Assembly (NCBI GenBank): GCA_963850345.1 | Contig: CAWKKW010000006.1 | Location: 372,001 to 436,000 of the forward strand | Source: CAWKKW01 sp963850345 | GTDB taxonomy: Bacteria; Acidobacteriota; Terriglobia; Terriglobales; Acidobacteriaceae | Reading direction: 5' to 3' | DNA: 64,000 nucleotides | In this document: in pieces, positions 25,567-34,770 of the stretch | Position numbering within the stretch: position 1 is the first letter of the stretch | How the letters are laid out: each line of letters starts with the position of its first letter | Position numbers and translations under genes: made by a program | Notes under the pieces: model-generated | What the model saw: only the letters and a program-made list of their open reading frames with translations | Told to the model about the DNA's origin: nothing | The model's database searches: none

Positions 25567-26136
25567 TTATTCAGCTTTAACACTACTGTTCGCACGAACT
25601 CTGCGGAAGAAGGTGGGAACAGAGATGCGAAACCGTTGGGCGATTTGCTGGGCGGTGAAGTTGCCGGTACTCCAGAGCGCTTTTATCTTTTCGTCCTGGT
25701 CTGCGTTGGTGACCTTTTTGCGTCCACCGATGCGGCCACGGGCGCGGGCTGCTACAAGGCCTGCATTTGTTCGCTCACGGATTAGATTGCGCTCGAACTC
25801 TGCAAGCATCCTGAACATTTGAAAGACGAGCTGCCCGCTGGCCGTTGTGGTGTTGATTTGCTCGGTAAGGGAGATGAACTCGATGCCGGACTTGTCGAGG
25901 CGTTCGACTATCTCCAGCAGGTCGCGGAGGGAGCGTGCAAGACGGTCCAGCTTCCAGACAATAAAAGTGTCTCCCTTCTTCAGAGTGTCGAGGCACTTCG
26001 CCAGCTCAGGCCGGTTGAGAATCCGCCCGCTCTTCCGCTCAGTGAAGATGTTCTTGCATCTGGCCTTCTTCAGGGCGTCGATCTGTAGGTGTGGCGTCTG
26101 GTCATTGGTCGAGACGCGTGCATATCCGATCCGCAT
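25567..26136 (-). CDS. Serine recombinase (resolvase/invertase family)
   Basis: A 189-residue small serine recombinase, apparently complete. The catalytic domain shows IGYARVSTNDQ with the nucleophilic Ser, VWKLDRLARSLRDL, SGIEFISLTE and EFERNLIRERT. A linker (ARARGRIGGRKK) leads to a C-terminal HTH (FTAQQIAQRFRISVPTFFRR). It resembles TnpR resolvases or Gin/Hin invertases. The start gives the canonical MRIGYARVS. No inverted repeat pair marking an invertible segment was seen near it. Its presence behind the hydrogenase locus suggests mobile-element activity on this side. Confidence 0.93.
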   Translation of the reverse strand: MRIGYARVSTNDQTPHLQIDALKKARCKNIFTERKSGRILNRPELAKCLDTLKKGDTFIVWKLDRLARSLRDLLEIVERLDKSGIEFISLTEQINTTTASGQLVFQMFRMLAEFERNLIRERTNAGLVAARARGRIGGRKKVTNADQDEKIKALWSTGNFTAQQIAQRFRISVPTFFRRVRANSSVKAE

Positions 26137-26257
26137 AGCAAAAAAGTATCACAAACGAATGTCATGTGATATGGTGAGACTGTGATATGCGTTTGTGATC
26201 GTATCGCCGCCGAAAGTGGCTCTATAAGACTGGTGCGTTTTGAAACGGAGGGTAGCT

Positions 26258-26461
26258 ATGCACTTTGCGCGGTTTTCACCGATTAATGATGATGATCGGT
26301 CCTGGAACACAGCCGCATACGAGGCAGGGTATCAGGCGCGGCTAGAAGGCGCGTCAGCATCCATGACAGCGACCCGCTCCTGGAGAGCCGGCTGGGTCGA
26401 TGCGGACATGGACTGTCTAAGCGGACGTGGGCCGATAGGGGCTGGAGACCGTATCCATTGA
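26258..26461 (+). CDS. Rmf/CrpP-like small protein
   Basis: A 67-residue protein with a clear Shine-Dalgarno (GGAGGG at 26247-26252). The centre NTAAYEAGYQARLEGASAS followed by RSWRAGWVDADMD has the pattern of ribosome modulation factor-like domains (a YxxGxxA helix, then W-x-x-G-W). Rmf dimerises 70S ribosomes in stationary phase; small relatives are also found on mobile elements. This assignment is by pattern and moderate. It lies 121 bases from the divergent serine recombinase start. Confidence 0.5.
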   Translation: MHFARFSPINDDDRSWNTAAYEAGYQARLEGASASMTATRSWRAGWVDADMDCLSGRGPIGAGDRIH

Positions 26462-26765
26462 TCTTGCGCGTGATGCGACGACGCGGCGCTAATGCCCGCA
26501 TCTCGGTTTGCGCAGGAGGCAGGCCGCTGATCGCCACCTACTCCGTTCCGGCCCCTCCGTCTCATAGCTGGTGCCGATGATCAAGTCGACGGCCTTCTGG
26601 GCGTTGGCGGCGGCATGAACAATAATTCAGCGCTTTCTGTCGCACCTATCGGGAATCAGTGCGTGTCGAGGGTGAGGCAGTAGAGGTGTCGGTGCCAAGG
26701 TCGCGAAGCAGGAGTGGGGCGGCAGAGGGATCGAGGCCGAACTAGATATATACGCTTCCGGTGTA
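26462..26765. other. Intergenic stretch with a faint antirestriction-like trace
   Basis: 304 bases with no intact gene. On the minus strand around 26560-26620 the reading HAAANAQKAVDLIIGTSYET recalls the C-terminus of ArdC-type antirestriction proteins, but it is too short to be sure. Confidence 0.25.
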
Positions 26766-26885
26766 ATGGATATTTTCAGATCGATGGGCAACAACCAGCT
26801 CGTCTTGCTGCAGTTTCCAAGAACCTACTATTTCTTCGCAACTGCCTGGGACATGAAATACTAAAACCGTCCCGAAGCAACGGTC

Positions 26886-27386
26886 ATGGGCGACCTCGCG
26901 GAGCAGCTGTATCCCGAGCACAAGGATTTGATTGCGAATGCATTTCTCGCGCTCCGCGAAAGTGATCCAGAGCGGATTCGCGCAATCCTCACTCCTCTCC
27001 AAGAACTTATCCACAAAAGGAGCGCAGGACGTCTCGGGGCACTTGGCCGCTACTTGTTTCCGGATGCGATGGTGATTGCGAGGAATGTCGAGCAACAACT
27101 CGGCATCCGCCTGGCTCGGCAATCGCTGATTGCGGCCATGCAAGGAAAGCCAACTCTCAGCCAATGCGCGGAACTCGTGGAAGCCTACTTCGATAAGCTT
27201 CTGGCGTGGAATAAAGAAACAGGATGGGACAAGATGATCGACATCAATGTCTGGCCTATGCCCATCTATGAGGACGGCAAGGATCTTGACGAAGCCCTGG
27301 CCCGTCTGAAACAAGTCCTCGGAGCGGGAAACCCCTACACTAGCTACGCTCAGGTTGACGCCTTCTTCTCTGTGAAGGTGAGGTAA
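26886..27386 (+). CDS. Hypothetical protein, possibly the downstream part of a gene with a nonsense mutation
   Basis: A 166-residue soluble, helical protein (MGDLAEQLYPEHKDLIANAF, RIRAILTPLQELIHKR, IDINVWPMPIYEDGKDLDEA). No known family. In the same frame, 26766-26864 encodes 32 residues (MGNNQLVLLQFPRTYYFF) that also look coding and stop at TAA only seven codons before this ATG. The two may once have been one ~206-residue gene, or two coupled genes. No Shine-Dalgarno stands before 26886. Confidence 0.5.
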   Translation: MGDLAEQLYPEHKDLIANAFLALRESDPERIRAILTPLQELIHKRSAGRLGALGRYLFPDAMVIARNVEQQLGIRLARQSLIAAMQGKPTLSQCAELVEAYFDKLLAWNKETGWDKMIDINVWPMPIYEDGKDLDEALARLKQVLGAGNPYTSYAQVDAFFSVKVR

Positions 27387-27419
27387 GGCGAGCAATCGCA
27401 CAGGGCTTGTTCATAGGTA

Positions 27420-27560
27420 CGCACACTACACCTGGATCGAGATGGCACAAATGCACGCCTGCGCGAAACGGCCTCCGCAAGACCACCTTGCCTTGTTGAT
27501 CCATCCCATGCCCTGGAAGACATTCTTCGCCAAGTCAATGCCGATCACGGTAGTGTTCAT
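27420..27560 (-). mobile_element. IS110-family transposase remnant (N-terminal ~45 codons, frameshifted)
   Basis: From the ATG at 27560 the minus strand reads MNTTVIGIDLAKNVFQ, the classic IS110 transposase beginning with the first catalytic Asp. One frame over it continues HGMDQQGKVVLRRPF. Beyond about 27420 the similarity ends. Neither end of the insertion sequence is recognisable. It is a dead fragment. Confidence 0.7.
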
Positions 27561-27778
27561 CGTGCACGCCTCCGTCATTCGTAGTGGTTGATCTAACACG
27601 TCCCACTTTGGCGCTTCGATGCCGTTTTCGATCGGTTACGCTTCTTGGGTTCCTTCCTCGGGTTCCAACGCGCCCTGCTTGCGAATAGGTAAGCCAGCGG
27701 CAGTGATCTTCTTGCAGAAAAGGCGCGCCCCGACTCCAGAAGAGACATACGGACTTAGGTTGAACTCGAACTATTCGG

Positions 27779-28676
27779 CTACGAGCTAGATCTGTTGATC
27801 TCCGAGTTACTGCCCGAAAAAATGTCATGGGAGTTTCGCATATCGGTGGGTCCAATTGGGAGCGAAAGCCGAAATGTGGTTCCGCGCCTACCCTCAACCT
27901 GCGAGCTGCGTACCCTAAGCTGGCCCCCATGCTTATTCACGAGTAAGCCGAGATAGCCAGAGGCCCAGTCCGGTGCCCATTTGTTTGCTAGTTGTGTAGG
28001 GCTCAAAGAGCGTCTTCTTAATATGGCTTGGGATACCGCTGCCGTTGTCTGCAACAGCAATATGTATAGCATTGGGTCTCGCCCGAACCCGAATAATTAG
28101 AAAGGCCCCTTCCGACGGGAGGGCGTCCAGAGCATTTAGCAGCAGGTTTGATAGAACTTGAAGGATGTCGCTGGCAAATACCCTCGCTGTGGCGGGACCG
28201 CCAAGGTCTCTTGTCAAGGCAACGTTGCCCGCCGTCATTTTGTCTGAATGGAGCTTCAGCGCAGACTCCACAATTTCGATCAAATCTGTGTCGCTCGGCT
28301 CCGAGCGGTCACGGTGAAAAGCCAGTACGCTGCCTGTCACCTTTCCTAGCGCCTTTAACTGACTTTCGATTACCTCCATATTTTGAACGACCCGCTCTGG
28401 TTCATTCGCCTGAAGCTTTGTGAGGAACACCAGGTTAGTAATGGCAGCCAGGGGATTGTTGACCTCATGCATTACGGCACCTGCGTAGCGACTGGCCAGC
28501 TCTAAGCGTTCGCAACGCTGCAAGGCGTGCTCGCACTGATTCAACCGTTGCCTAAGATGCTCGATGGTTTCTGGGGCATTCACAATGCGATTCTCCGGCT
28601 CACCAGCCAGCGCTCTGAGCCCTTCAATGTGATCTGAAGTGTCGAGCCGATCGGTGAGTTGTACGGACTCACGCAT
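27779..28676 (-). pseudogene. Soluble histidine kinase, frameshifted at the end of the ATPase domain
   Basis: The first frame (28676 to 27933) contains an N-terminal coiled coil, the H-box GAVMHEVNNPLAAITN, the N-box VLSNLLLNALDALPS, G1 VADNGSGIP and G2 QMGTGLGLWLSR, then ends after LTRE. The expected continuation (LLVNKHGGQLRVRSSQ, RRGTTFRLSLPIG) is in the next frame and runs to 27779. One insertion or deletion near 27950 explains this. There is no sensor or membrane domain. The truncated form keeps most ATP-lid elements but loses the last strands. Two receiver-type genes follow on the other strand. Confidence 0.75.
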
Positions 28677-28906
28677 GTGCTAAGTACCTGAAGAGGTGAG
28701 CCGAGACGACACGGGCGGGTACGTCACAGAACATACGCAGAAATGGGCAACTTACATCCTGGGGGCCGAATCACGGCCATGCCCCCGGACTTGTTGCTAA
28801 GTCACCGAAGAAGACAGGTGAGCCGCTACTGTCTAGTGCGTCCAAAAAGTCTGGAGAAAATGTCAGGGGGTGCGGTATTATCAGGTCTCCCCAGAAAGTT
28901 GGATAC

Positions 28907-29302
28907 GTGCCGAGACCAGGGCCCCGTGTGTTCGTCGTGGACGATGAACACGTCATCGCCAGCAGTTTAGCTGCAATCCTTCAAATCAGCGGCTTTAACG
29001 CAACCGCTTTTGGAAACCCGCTCGAGGCGCTCCATGCGGCCGATGTTGAAGCGCCCGATCTCCTGATCTCGGACGTAGTAATGCCGCAGTTATCTGGTAT
29101 TGAGTTAGCTAAGCGCCTCAGCTTCCAGCATCCTTCCTGCAAGATCCTGCTTTTCTCGGGTCAGGCCGCAACTGCGGATCTGTTACAGCAGGCTAGCGGG
29201 AAAGGGTGCGAGTTTACCTTGCTCTCGAAACCAGTCCACCCCACAGATATGTTGCGTGAGATCCGTCGCACCCTGGCGCCCAGCAAATCGTTTTTGCAGT
29301 AG
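28907..29302 (+). CDS. Single-domain response regulator (CheY-like receiver)
   Basis: A 131-residue receiver. Acidic pocket in VFVVDDEHVIA, phospho-acceptor Asp in DLLISDVVMPQLSG, switch Ser/Thr in LLFSGQAA and the conserved Lys in LLSKPVHPTDML. There is no output domain. The GTG start at 28907 gives the normal receiver N-terminus. It lies divergent to the broken histidine kinase, its probable former partner. Confidence 0.9.
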   Translation: MPRPGPRVFVVDDEHVIASSLAAILQISGFNATAFGNPLEALHAADVEAPDLLISDVVMPQLSGIELAKRLSFQHPSCKILLFSGQAATADLLQQASGKGCEFTLLSKPVHPTDMLREIRRTLAPSKSFLQ

Positions 29303-29436
29303 GTGGTGAGCTGGTAGCTGTTTCGTCCAATCTTATTTGAGGCTGCCGGATCTGTAGCGCGGATGCGTAATCCTTGTGAGAGACGGTGGAGAGCTGGATT
29401 CTAGGTTGGAATTGGCCGGCTAAGGAGAATGGAGAT

Positions 29437-30038
29437 TTGTCCATCAAGGCATTTCATACCGCATCCTGTTAGTTGAGGATGAGCCCGACTTGCAACAGAT
29501 CGGCAAGCTGCTGCTTGAATCCAAGGGTTACGAGGTTCTTCTGGCAGGAGATGGATTTGAGGGTTTACTCGCCCTCAAACAGTCATTGCCTGACATCATC
29601 ATTTCCGATCTCAGCATGCCCAACATGAACGGCTTTGAATTCCTGTCCGTTGTTCGGCGTCGCTTCCCAATCATTCCGGTGATTGTGATTTCAGGACAAT
29701 TTTCTGGCACAACGGTCCCGGAGAGCGAAGCGAGAGTCATCCCCTTCGCTTCAGAGACAATGATAGTCGGACTCTGCCGGGATTGCAGCTGGTGGCGTCA
29801 GACGTCGAGTATCATGAGCGCTCAAGAAGATCTTCGATCATCAGCCCTGCCTATACTTAGCATTAGAATCAAACATCCTTCGGGGAGCGTAAGTGGTCTA
29901 GCAGTCGTAACTAAATCGCTTCCAGGGCAAACTCAGGGGGATGGCCGGCGATTCGCAACGCGGGTACGAGAGTCAAGATATAAGACCCGCCAGCAACAGG
30001 CCTCCATCTTTGCCTCTATCGAAAGCTTTTGGCACTGA
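29437..30038 (+). pseudogene. Second response regulator receiver, disrupted at both ends
   Basis: The core is clear: ILLVEDEPDLQQIGKLLLES, DIIISDLSMPNMNGFEFL with the phospho-acceptor, and PVIVISGQFSG. This frame has no usable start codon ahead of the acidic pocket; the in-frame TTG at 29490 would remove it. A TTG at 29437 with GGAG upstream starts in the neighbouring frame (SIKAFHT), so one base seems to be missing near 29459. After residue ~85 the sequence no longer resembles a receiver and the Lys region is lost, so a second frameshift is likely near 29725. Confidence 0.6.
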
Positions 30039-30345
30039 GAAACTGCTACTGGTTTGGGAGGCTGACCCGTCAAGGGGCCTTGGTGCGTGAGACTTGCCGC
30101 CTGAAAGCCGTCTGGAATTTGGGGCAAAAAGGTGATTGACACGCGATGAGCTTCGCTGCTTCCATTGTCCGAGGCTTGAATCCACTTGATAGGTACAGGC
30201 ACAGGATTGAGCGACGGGTTCTTTGCAGAATCCCCATGTGTGTGTGCACAAGATCGTCCAGGATTTGCATACGGTCTCAACGAGAAATTGGCAGAACTGA
30301 ATCACTACAAGCGAGAGCTGCGAGACGGACAAATTGAGGTGCACG

Positions 30346-30723
30346 ATGAAAGCTCATATTCTCATCGTTGGGTTTGACGAGCCGCTTATGACGACTCGCG
30401 CCATGCTTCTAGCTCAACATTGGTCAACTGCAACTGCCAAGCCGTCCGACTTGACCCAGGAGATTCAGAACAAGAAGCCCAGCTTGTTACTCCTCTGCCA
30501 TTCTTTGTCCGATGAAGAAGTGAGATCGCTGGTTCGGCGATGCCGCATGCTTAGCCCCTCGACTCGCATTTTGTGCCTTGCCCTGGGTTCTCAAGTAAAC
30601 TGCCTTGGAGCGGACGCGACCGTCGACGGTTTGTCGGGGCCTCTGGTACTCACGAAAGCTGTAGAAAGGCTTTTGGGCTATCAGAATCTCAGACCTCTGC
30701 TCATGCCCGCCACTGACGAGTAG
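30346..30723 (+). CDS. Atypical receiver-like protein lacking the phospho-acceptor Asp
   Basis: A 125-residue protein with the receiver rhythm: AHILIVGFDEPLMTTRAMLL, PSLLLLCHSLSDEEVRSLV and TRILCLALG. Where a receiver has Asp (LLLLD) it has Cys (LLLLC), followed by HSLS. The acidic pocket is reduced to one Asp, and no conserved Lys loop is clear. It should therefore fold like CheY without being phosphorylated in the normal way. A similar protein with LLSHSLP is encoded at 37338-37697. The ATG at 30346 has a weak GAGGT upstream. Confidence 0.6.
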   Translation: MKAHILIVGFDEPLMTTRAMLLAQHWSTATAKPSDLTQEIQNKKPSLLLLCHSLSDEEVRSLVRRCRMLSPSTRILCLALGSQVNCLGADATVDGLSGPLVLTKAVERLLGYQNLRPLLMPATDE

Positions 30724-31441
30724 CAGACCATTCTTCTGACGCTCGAAACCATTATCAAAAGGAGCGGTTGATGTCTCAACTCGACCCTCAGAAGCCGGCA
30801 GCCCGGCAATCGTTGAGCCATCTGGGGTGTTCGCTGGAGGTGCTGAAGATTTGACATACATCGCTCGCAACTCGGAGGATCCAGTCCGACGAGATTATTG
30901 TCTCGAACGAGCGGCCCAAGAAATCCGAAGCCTTCGGCCGCAGAGAGGGTGACTTACCTGCTGTTCCGCTGGAGTGACTAAGAGTGAAGTCGGCGTGTGG
31001 GTCAACCTAAAGCCAGGAATGGTTAGTAAGTTAGGCGCGTCGGGCATGATTGTGCCTGATACGACGGGTTTGCCGCATTGTGACGCTCTCCAGCGTTAAC
31101 CCCAGTGTCGCGCGGGACCGTGGACGTATCGCTCGGAAGTTCGGCCGACAATCCCAATCTTCGTCTCCGCCGTCTGGCAGAAGGGTAGTTTGGACATTTC
31201 AACTTTGCAGAAACTGGACTTCCTACTTTGCAGCTACAAGGTGACTTAACAGAACGCTTGTTATCGTACATAAGTCGTTTATTATCTTACATATAAGTAG
31301 TGATACTAAATAAGCATAGGCTGTTACGCAAGGGCCATAAGGCAGCGTATAGGAATTCCGAATGAGGATCCCTGAACTCAGGCTGAGCAAAGGTGCACGA
31401 TATCCCCACGCTGTTCAACGGAGTGTCAAGCGGGAGACTAA
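30724..31441. other. Intergenic stretch with possible insertion-sequence debris
   Basis: About 720 bases without a convincing gene. A 27-codon frame at 30771-30854 (MSQLDPQKPAARQSLSHLG) has an AAGGAG upstream and could be a peptide gene. Near 31191-31240 two partly repeated units (TGGACATTTCAACTTTGCAG and TGGACTTCCTACTTTGCAG) look like the terminal repeats of IS21-type elements, from memory only. Confidence 0.35.
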
Positions 31442-31705
31442 ATGGCGGACAGAATGGGCATGGAGGATCTTCTAGATCATCTGGAACGAATTCTCTCAGA
31501 GCACGCTTGTATGCAGTTTCTCTTGACTCATTACTCCGTAGAGCCGAACCGTTGGCGTACCCTGCTGCGCGATTGCCGCCAGACACCGGCAGAGCAATCC
31601 CGAGCCCCCGAGCGGATTCGTGAATTGAGCGATTACCTCCACTCACATCCTGTCGATGTCGAGTTTGTTCACCTTCTGACCAGCGTTTTAGATAGGACAT
31701 TGTGA
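31442..31705 (+). CDS. Hypothetical small helical protein
   Basis: An 87-residue, charged helical protein (MEDLLDHLERILSEHACMQF, ERIRELSDYLHSHPVDVEFV). GGGAG stands shortly before the ATG. No motif or family was recognised. The regular heptad-like Leu spacing suggests a helical bundle. Codon use looks coding, but the surroundings are eroded. Confidence 0.45.
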   Translation: MADRMGMEDLLDHLERILSEHACMQFLLTHYSVEPNRWRTLLRDCRQTPAEQSRAPERIRELSDYLHSHPVDVEFVHLLTSVLDRTL

Positions 31706-32381
31706 ACTTACTCTCGCTAGCGAAGACTGGATTAACCCGCTGGCCTGATGGCGTTCGGTATCTGCGTGCACCTTGGACCGCAAAATGCGAACGCGGGAAG
31801 TCGGCATTCTGAGTGCGAAGCTCTCGTGACGGCGTGATTGTCGCGCAGGGGAAGAAGCTGATTTCCTGGCGAGAGAGACCGGCCCATGCGTGCGGAGCTC
31901 AGAATGGCGGAGGTAGCCAAAAGCCGTAGGCTTAAAACATGAATACCGCCCGCAGCTTGTAACCACCCGAAACGTTCGGAGTTCTCATCCTCACGCTGCG
32001 CATTGAAATCTGTGAAACGAATTTTGTGGGAGAGGAATATTTCATTAAGGAAGTCGGGCGACGACGACGAGGCCCACGTCTCAAAGCCGAATGCGCAGTC
32101 GGCCAGTGTTGTGACTGACACGCAGGCTGACCGCATTGGGTAGCAAAAGAAACGAACTGGATGCGCTCGATTCGCCTTCACTATGCTTGCGATGTGGGCG
32201 CGAAGGTGCTGCGAGTCTTGACTCCTGAGATGCCGTCGCAGTGCGGCCCTGAACCCTACGAAAGGCGGGTCCTCGTCGAATCAAGCGGATTTCAGCCTTC
32301 CCTTAGAAGTCTCGCAATGCGCGTGGATCACGGCATCGCGCTGCCGCGTCCTGCTGAAGGGTCTCAGTCCCTCGGATGCAG
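31706..32381. other. Intergenic stretch, nothing certain
   Basis: 676 bases. On the minus strand (about 31940-32100) FETWASSSSPDFLNEIFL and, one frame over, a VSGGYKLRAVFMF ending recall the last strands of an outer-membrane beta-barrel, but support is weak. No RNA or repeat was seen. Confidence 0.3.
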
Positions 32382-33245
32382 CTAGTGAATGCAGTTCAGG
32401 TTCGCCAGGCCGAATCTGTTCAGGCGCCAGAGGTTGTCCGCGCAGTTCGCGTTGCCGTCATAGAGATCAAAGCGGTTGTCACCGGTTACCGCCGTGTTCA
32501 TCACTGTATTGTGCAGACTGCCGGCTTCGAGCACGATCCCATAAGGCTGAAACTGCTGAGTGCCGGGCGATGCGCTCCGGTAGTTGTAGATGAGGTTGCC
32601 GGTGCTGCCCTGCCCCGCTGGACATGGTGTACCCAGTGGACCCGTCGACGAACAGCCCACGTAAACGGCGGCGATCCCGTTGTATTGCGCGTAGCCCGCA
32701 TTCACCGTGTTGCTGTTCCCCCCAACGATCCAGATTCCGTAGGTTCCGTTGTTGCTCGTGCCATCGTTATTCGGCCCTGCGCCAGTCACGCGGTTATTGT
32801 AGGTATGGTTCAGCAAGACGCCCGCCGTAATCACGCCCGGTATGTTGGGCAGATCAATAACGACGTCGTCGGCGTCGCTCTGAATGCCAATCTTCCAGCC
32901 GCCGATCAGCTTGTCCCCTGGCAAGGGATTGGCAGTACTTCCCTCGATCACGGTGTATCGAGCACTGGGAAAGATGTGAATCGCGGTGTGGTCGAAGTCC
33001 TGCTCGACGCCTTCCACATAGTGTCCGTTCAGGAACAGCTTCGAATGCGGGGCGGTGATATCAATACAAGCGCCCAGAGCCGTAACTCCTGACAGCCCGA
33101 GCAGATCGGCATCCACATAGTAATTGCCCGTCTTTGTGATGGTGCATCCGCAGGAGATGATCGAGCGGCTACAACTCGTCTGTGCGAACGCGGAACCTAA
33201 ACCGCACACCAATATCAGGCCCAATCCGAGCATCTTCGTTCTCAT
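32382..33245 (-). CDS. Secreted right-handed beta-helix protein
   Basis: A 287-residue protein starting MRTKMLGLGLILVCGLGSAFAQ, a clean signal peptide with an AFA-Q cleavage site; GGAGG lies nine bases upstream. The mature part has repeated short strands ending in Asn (NHTYNNRVTGAGPNNDG, GNSNTVNAGYAQYNG, STGNLIYNYRS), the coil pattern of parallel beta-helix proteins (NosD/PbH1-like). Six Cys suggest disulphides outside the cytoplasm. No catalytic residues of a known polysaccharide lyase were identified. Function unknown; carbohydrate binding or degradation is the usual expectation for the fold. Confidence 0.75.
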   Translation of the reverse strand: MRTKMLGLGLILVCGLGSAFAQTSCSRSIISCGCTITKTGNYYVDADLLGLSGVTALGACIDITAPHSKLFLNGHYVEGVEQDFDHTAIHIFPSARYTVIEGSTANPLPGDKLIGGWKIGIQSDADDVVIDLPNIPGVITAGVLLNHTYNNRVTGAGPNNDGTSNNGTYGIWIVGGNSNTVNAGYAQYNGIAAVYVGCSSTGPLGTPCPAGQGSTGNLIYNYRSASPGTQQFQPYGIVLEAGSLHNTVMNTAVTGDNRFDLYDGNANCADNLWRLNRFGLANLNCIH

Positions 33246-33379
33246 TAGCTTCCTCCGGAGATTGCTTTTGTTTTTGCGATCTGGCCCAAACCTAACCGGT
33301 GCACTTCGATGCACGGACACGAGAACTACGTTGCATTTGCAGTCACGCTTCGCATTTTAGAGCGTACGAATCCTCGAGG

Positions 33380-33862
33380 CTACCGCCCGGCATGCCGATC
33401 AACAGCATGCCGGCTTTGCCATCGTCGAAGATCGATCTGCAACCGGAATTCCGGGTATCGTTCGAGCAGCTCCTTGAGCAGAGGGGCGAGATGAGTGCGC
33501 TTGTAGCCAAGAAGCTGTTGCGGGTCGAGACCCAGTGAGTGTGATACCTCAGCGTCAAACTCAGGATCATGCCAAGCTGTGCCAGGAAAGATCTGCGCAA
33601 ATGCAAGACTGGTCCAGTAAAGTGCCGCCGAAGCCGCGCCTGCAAAGTACCATGGCAGAGTGAGCGTATGTGGAGCGAAAAGACAGCATAAGTACAGCTT
33701 ATCGCGGTCGTTGGTGAAGAGCTGCGCATCAAGCGCTCCGCGTGAGACAGCCACGTAAGCCATGCGGTTGTTGAGCAGGTCTTTCGCGCCCAGCTCGGTA
33801 TCCACGACCGCATTTGATTCGGTGAACTTGGCGGCTGAAAATTCGGCGGACAACATAATCAC
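33380..33862 (-). pseudogene. C-terminal scrap of a conjugative relaxase/helicase (TraA/TrwC-type) with foreign tail
   Basis: The frame contains VVDTELGAKDLLNNRMAYV and then AVSRGALDAQLFTNDRDKL, the last helicase motif of TraA/TrwC-like relaxase-helicases. After about 33690 it runs into an unrelated, protein-like sequence (AEVSHSLGLDPQQLLGYKR, LLKELLERYPEFRLQ). The N-terminal relaxase and the helicase body are absent. It abuts a permease fragment on the opposite strand, so this is recombination debris. Confidence 0.6.
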
Positions 33863-33950
33863 GGAATTCGTAACTGGTAATTACTTTGATGTTCTAGGAA
33901 ATCGTCCTCATCTCGGTAGGGTTATCACATGGAATGAGAATGAACCGTAA
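33800..33950 (+). pseudogene. Fragment of a MacB/ADOP-type ABC transporter permease
   Basis: About 50 codons read NSADNIITEFVTGNYFDVLG and NRPHLGRVITWNENEP, followed by a stop. The GNYFDVLGxxPxLGRxF pattern is typical of the periplasmic domain of MacB-like permeases, which are abundant as duplicated orphan permeases in Acidobacteria. No membrane segments are left. It overlaps the end of the helicase scrap on the other strand. Confidence 0.6.
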
Positions 33951-34486
33951 AGATTGCGGCCTCGGACGACGCCAGAAAAGTTCGGTTCTTGCAGTGGACG
34001 GGAAGAGCCCGTATCGCTCCCGACGGAGCAGAATGGCATCCGCGACCGCAGTCTTTCTGAATTCGGGCGTCGTTGCTTCAAGAGCTTCAGCAAGAGCACG
34101 CCACTCCAGCTCGATGAGGTAACGGCCCTCGAGAGTGTCAAGATGCGAGTTTCTCGGCCCGCCTTCTCGATGCGCAGCACATCTCTCTGAATGCGATGGA
34201 AGAGTTCATGGGCGAAAGTTACGTGGCGCATGTCCGGGTCTTCACGCATCGGCCAATGCCACAGCAACTCGCCCCACCGCGTGCCGGACCAGGTAATCGT
34301 CGTATCCGAAAGTGGTTGCGTCTTCGGGAACACACCCACGAAGAACGAGTCAGAGGGCTTGAGCAAACCGGCTGCGTCGGGCTGGTGAGCGACGACGGGC
34401 CGGGTATCAGGGTCGTTCAGCAACATAGGTCCGCAAAGTGTGTGCAGGAGGACTACCCCTCCCAAAAGAAACAGACTTTTCATCAT
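33950..34486 (-). pseudogene. Secreted HExxH metallopeptidase-like gene, frameshifted
   Basis: The first frame (from 34486) has a hydrophobic N-terminus (MMKSLFLLGGVVLLHTLCG), DSFFVGVFPKTQPLSDT and the zinc motif HVTFAHELFHRIQ. It should continue NSHLDTLEGRYLIELEWRAL and AEALEATTPEFRKTAVADA, which are encoded one frame over from about 34170 down to 33960. A frameshift near 34170 splits the two; the carboxy-terminal part is then cut off at the permease fragment. Homologues are secreted or periplasmic, of unknown substrate. Inactive here. Confidence 0.65.
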
Positions 34487-34770
34487 TGCTCCACAATTCC
34501 CTGAATCAAAGCTAGTCTTGATCGATGAGATTGCAGGACCACTGACCGCCTACTTCTGTCGTGTACTTTCGCACGCCACGGACGAAAGAAGTGGTTCCAT
34601 CCCGCCAGCATGCAGATCAGTTTCGTACACCAAGCTGGTGATCGGATCTGCTTAGCCGTTGCGCCCCGCTTACGACAGAATAAGGCCGAGAACGTGTACG
34701 CGAAACACGTACCACAATGACAGCCTGGCGCAACAGTCGGGCATTCGCCCCCCTCCTGTACCGACGTGCC
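34487..34770. other. Short intergenic stretch, nothing recognised
   Basis: 284 bases between the metallopeptidase remnant and the isochorismatase-like gene. No gene, RNA or repeat could be supported. Confidence 0.3.

Noticed and set aside
31732..32181. 149-codon minus-strand frame that faintly resembles an outer-membrane barrel end
   Set aside because: Similarity is limited to a short stretch and needs a frameshift; too weak to list as a gene.
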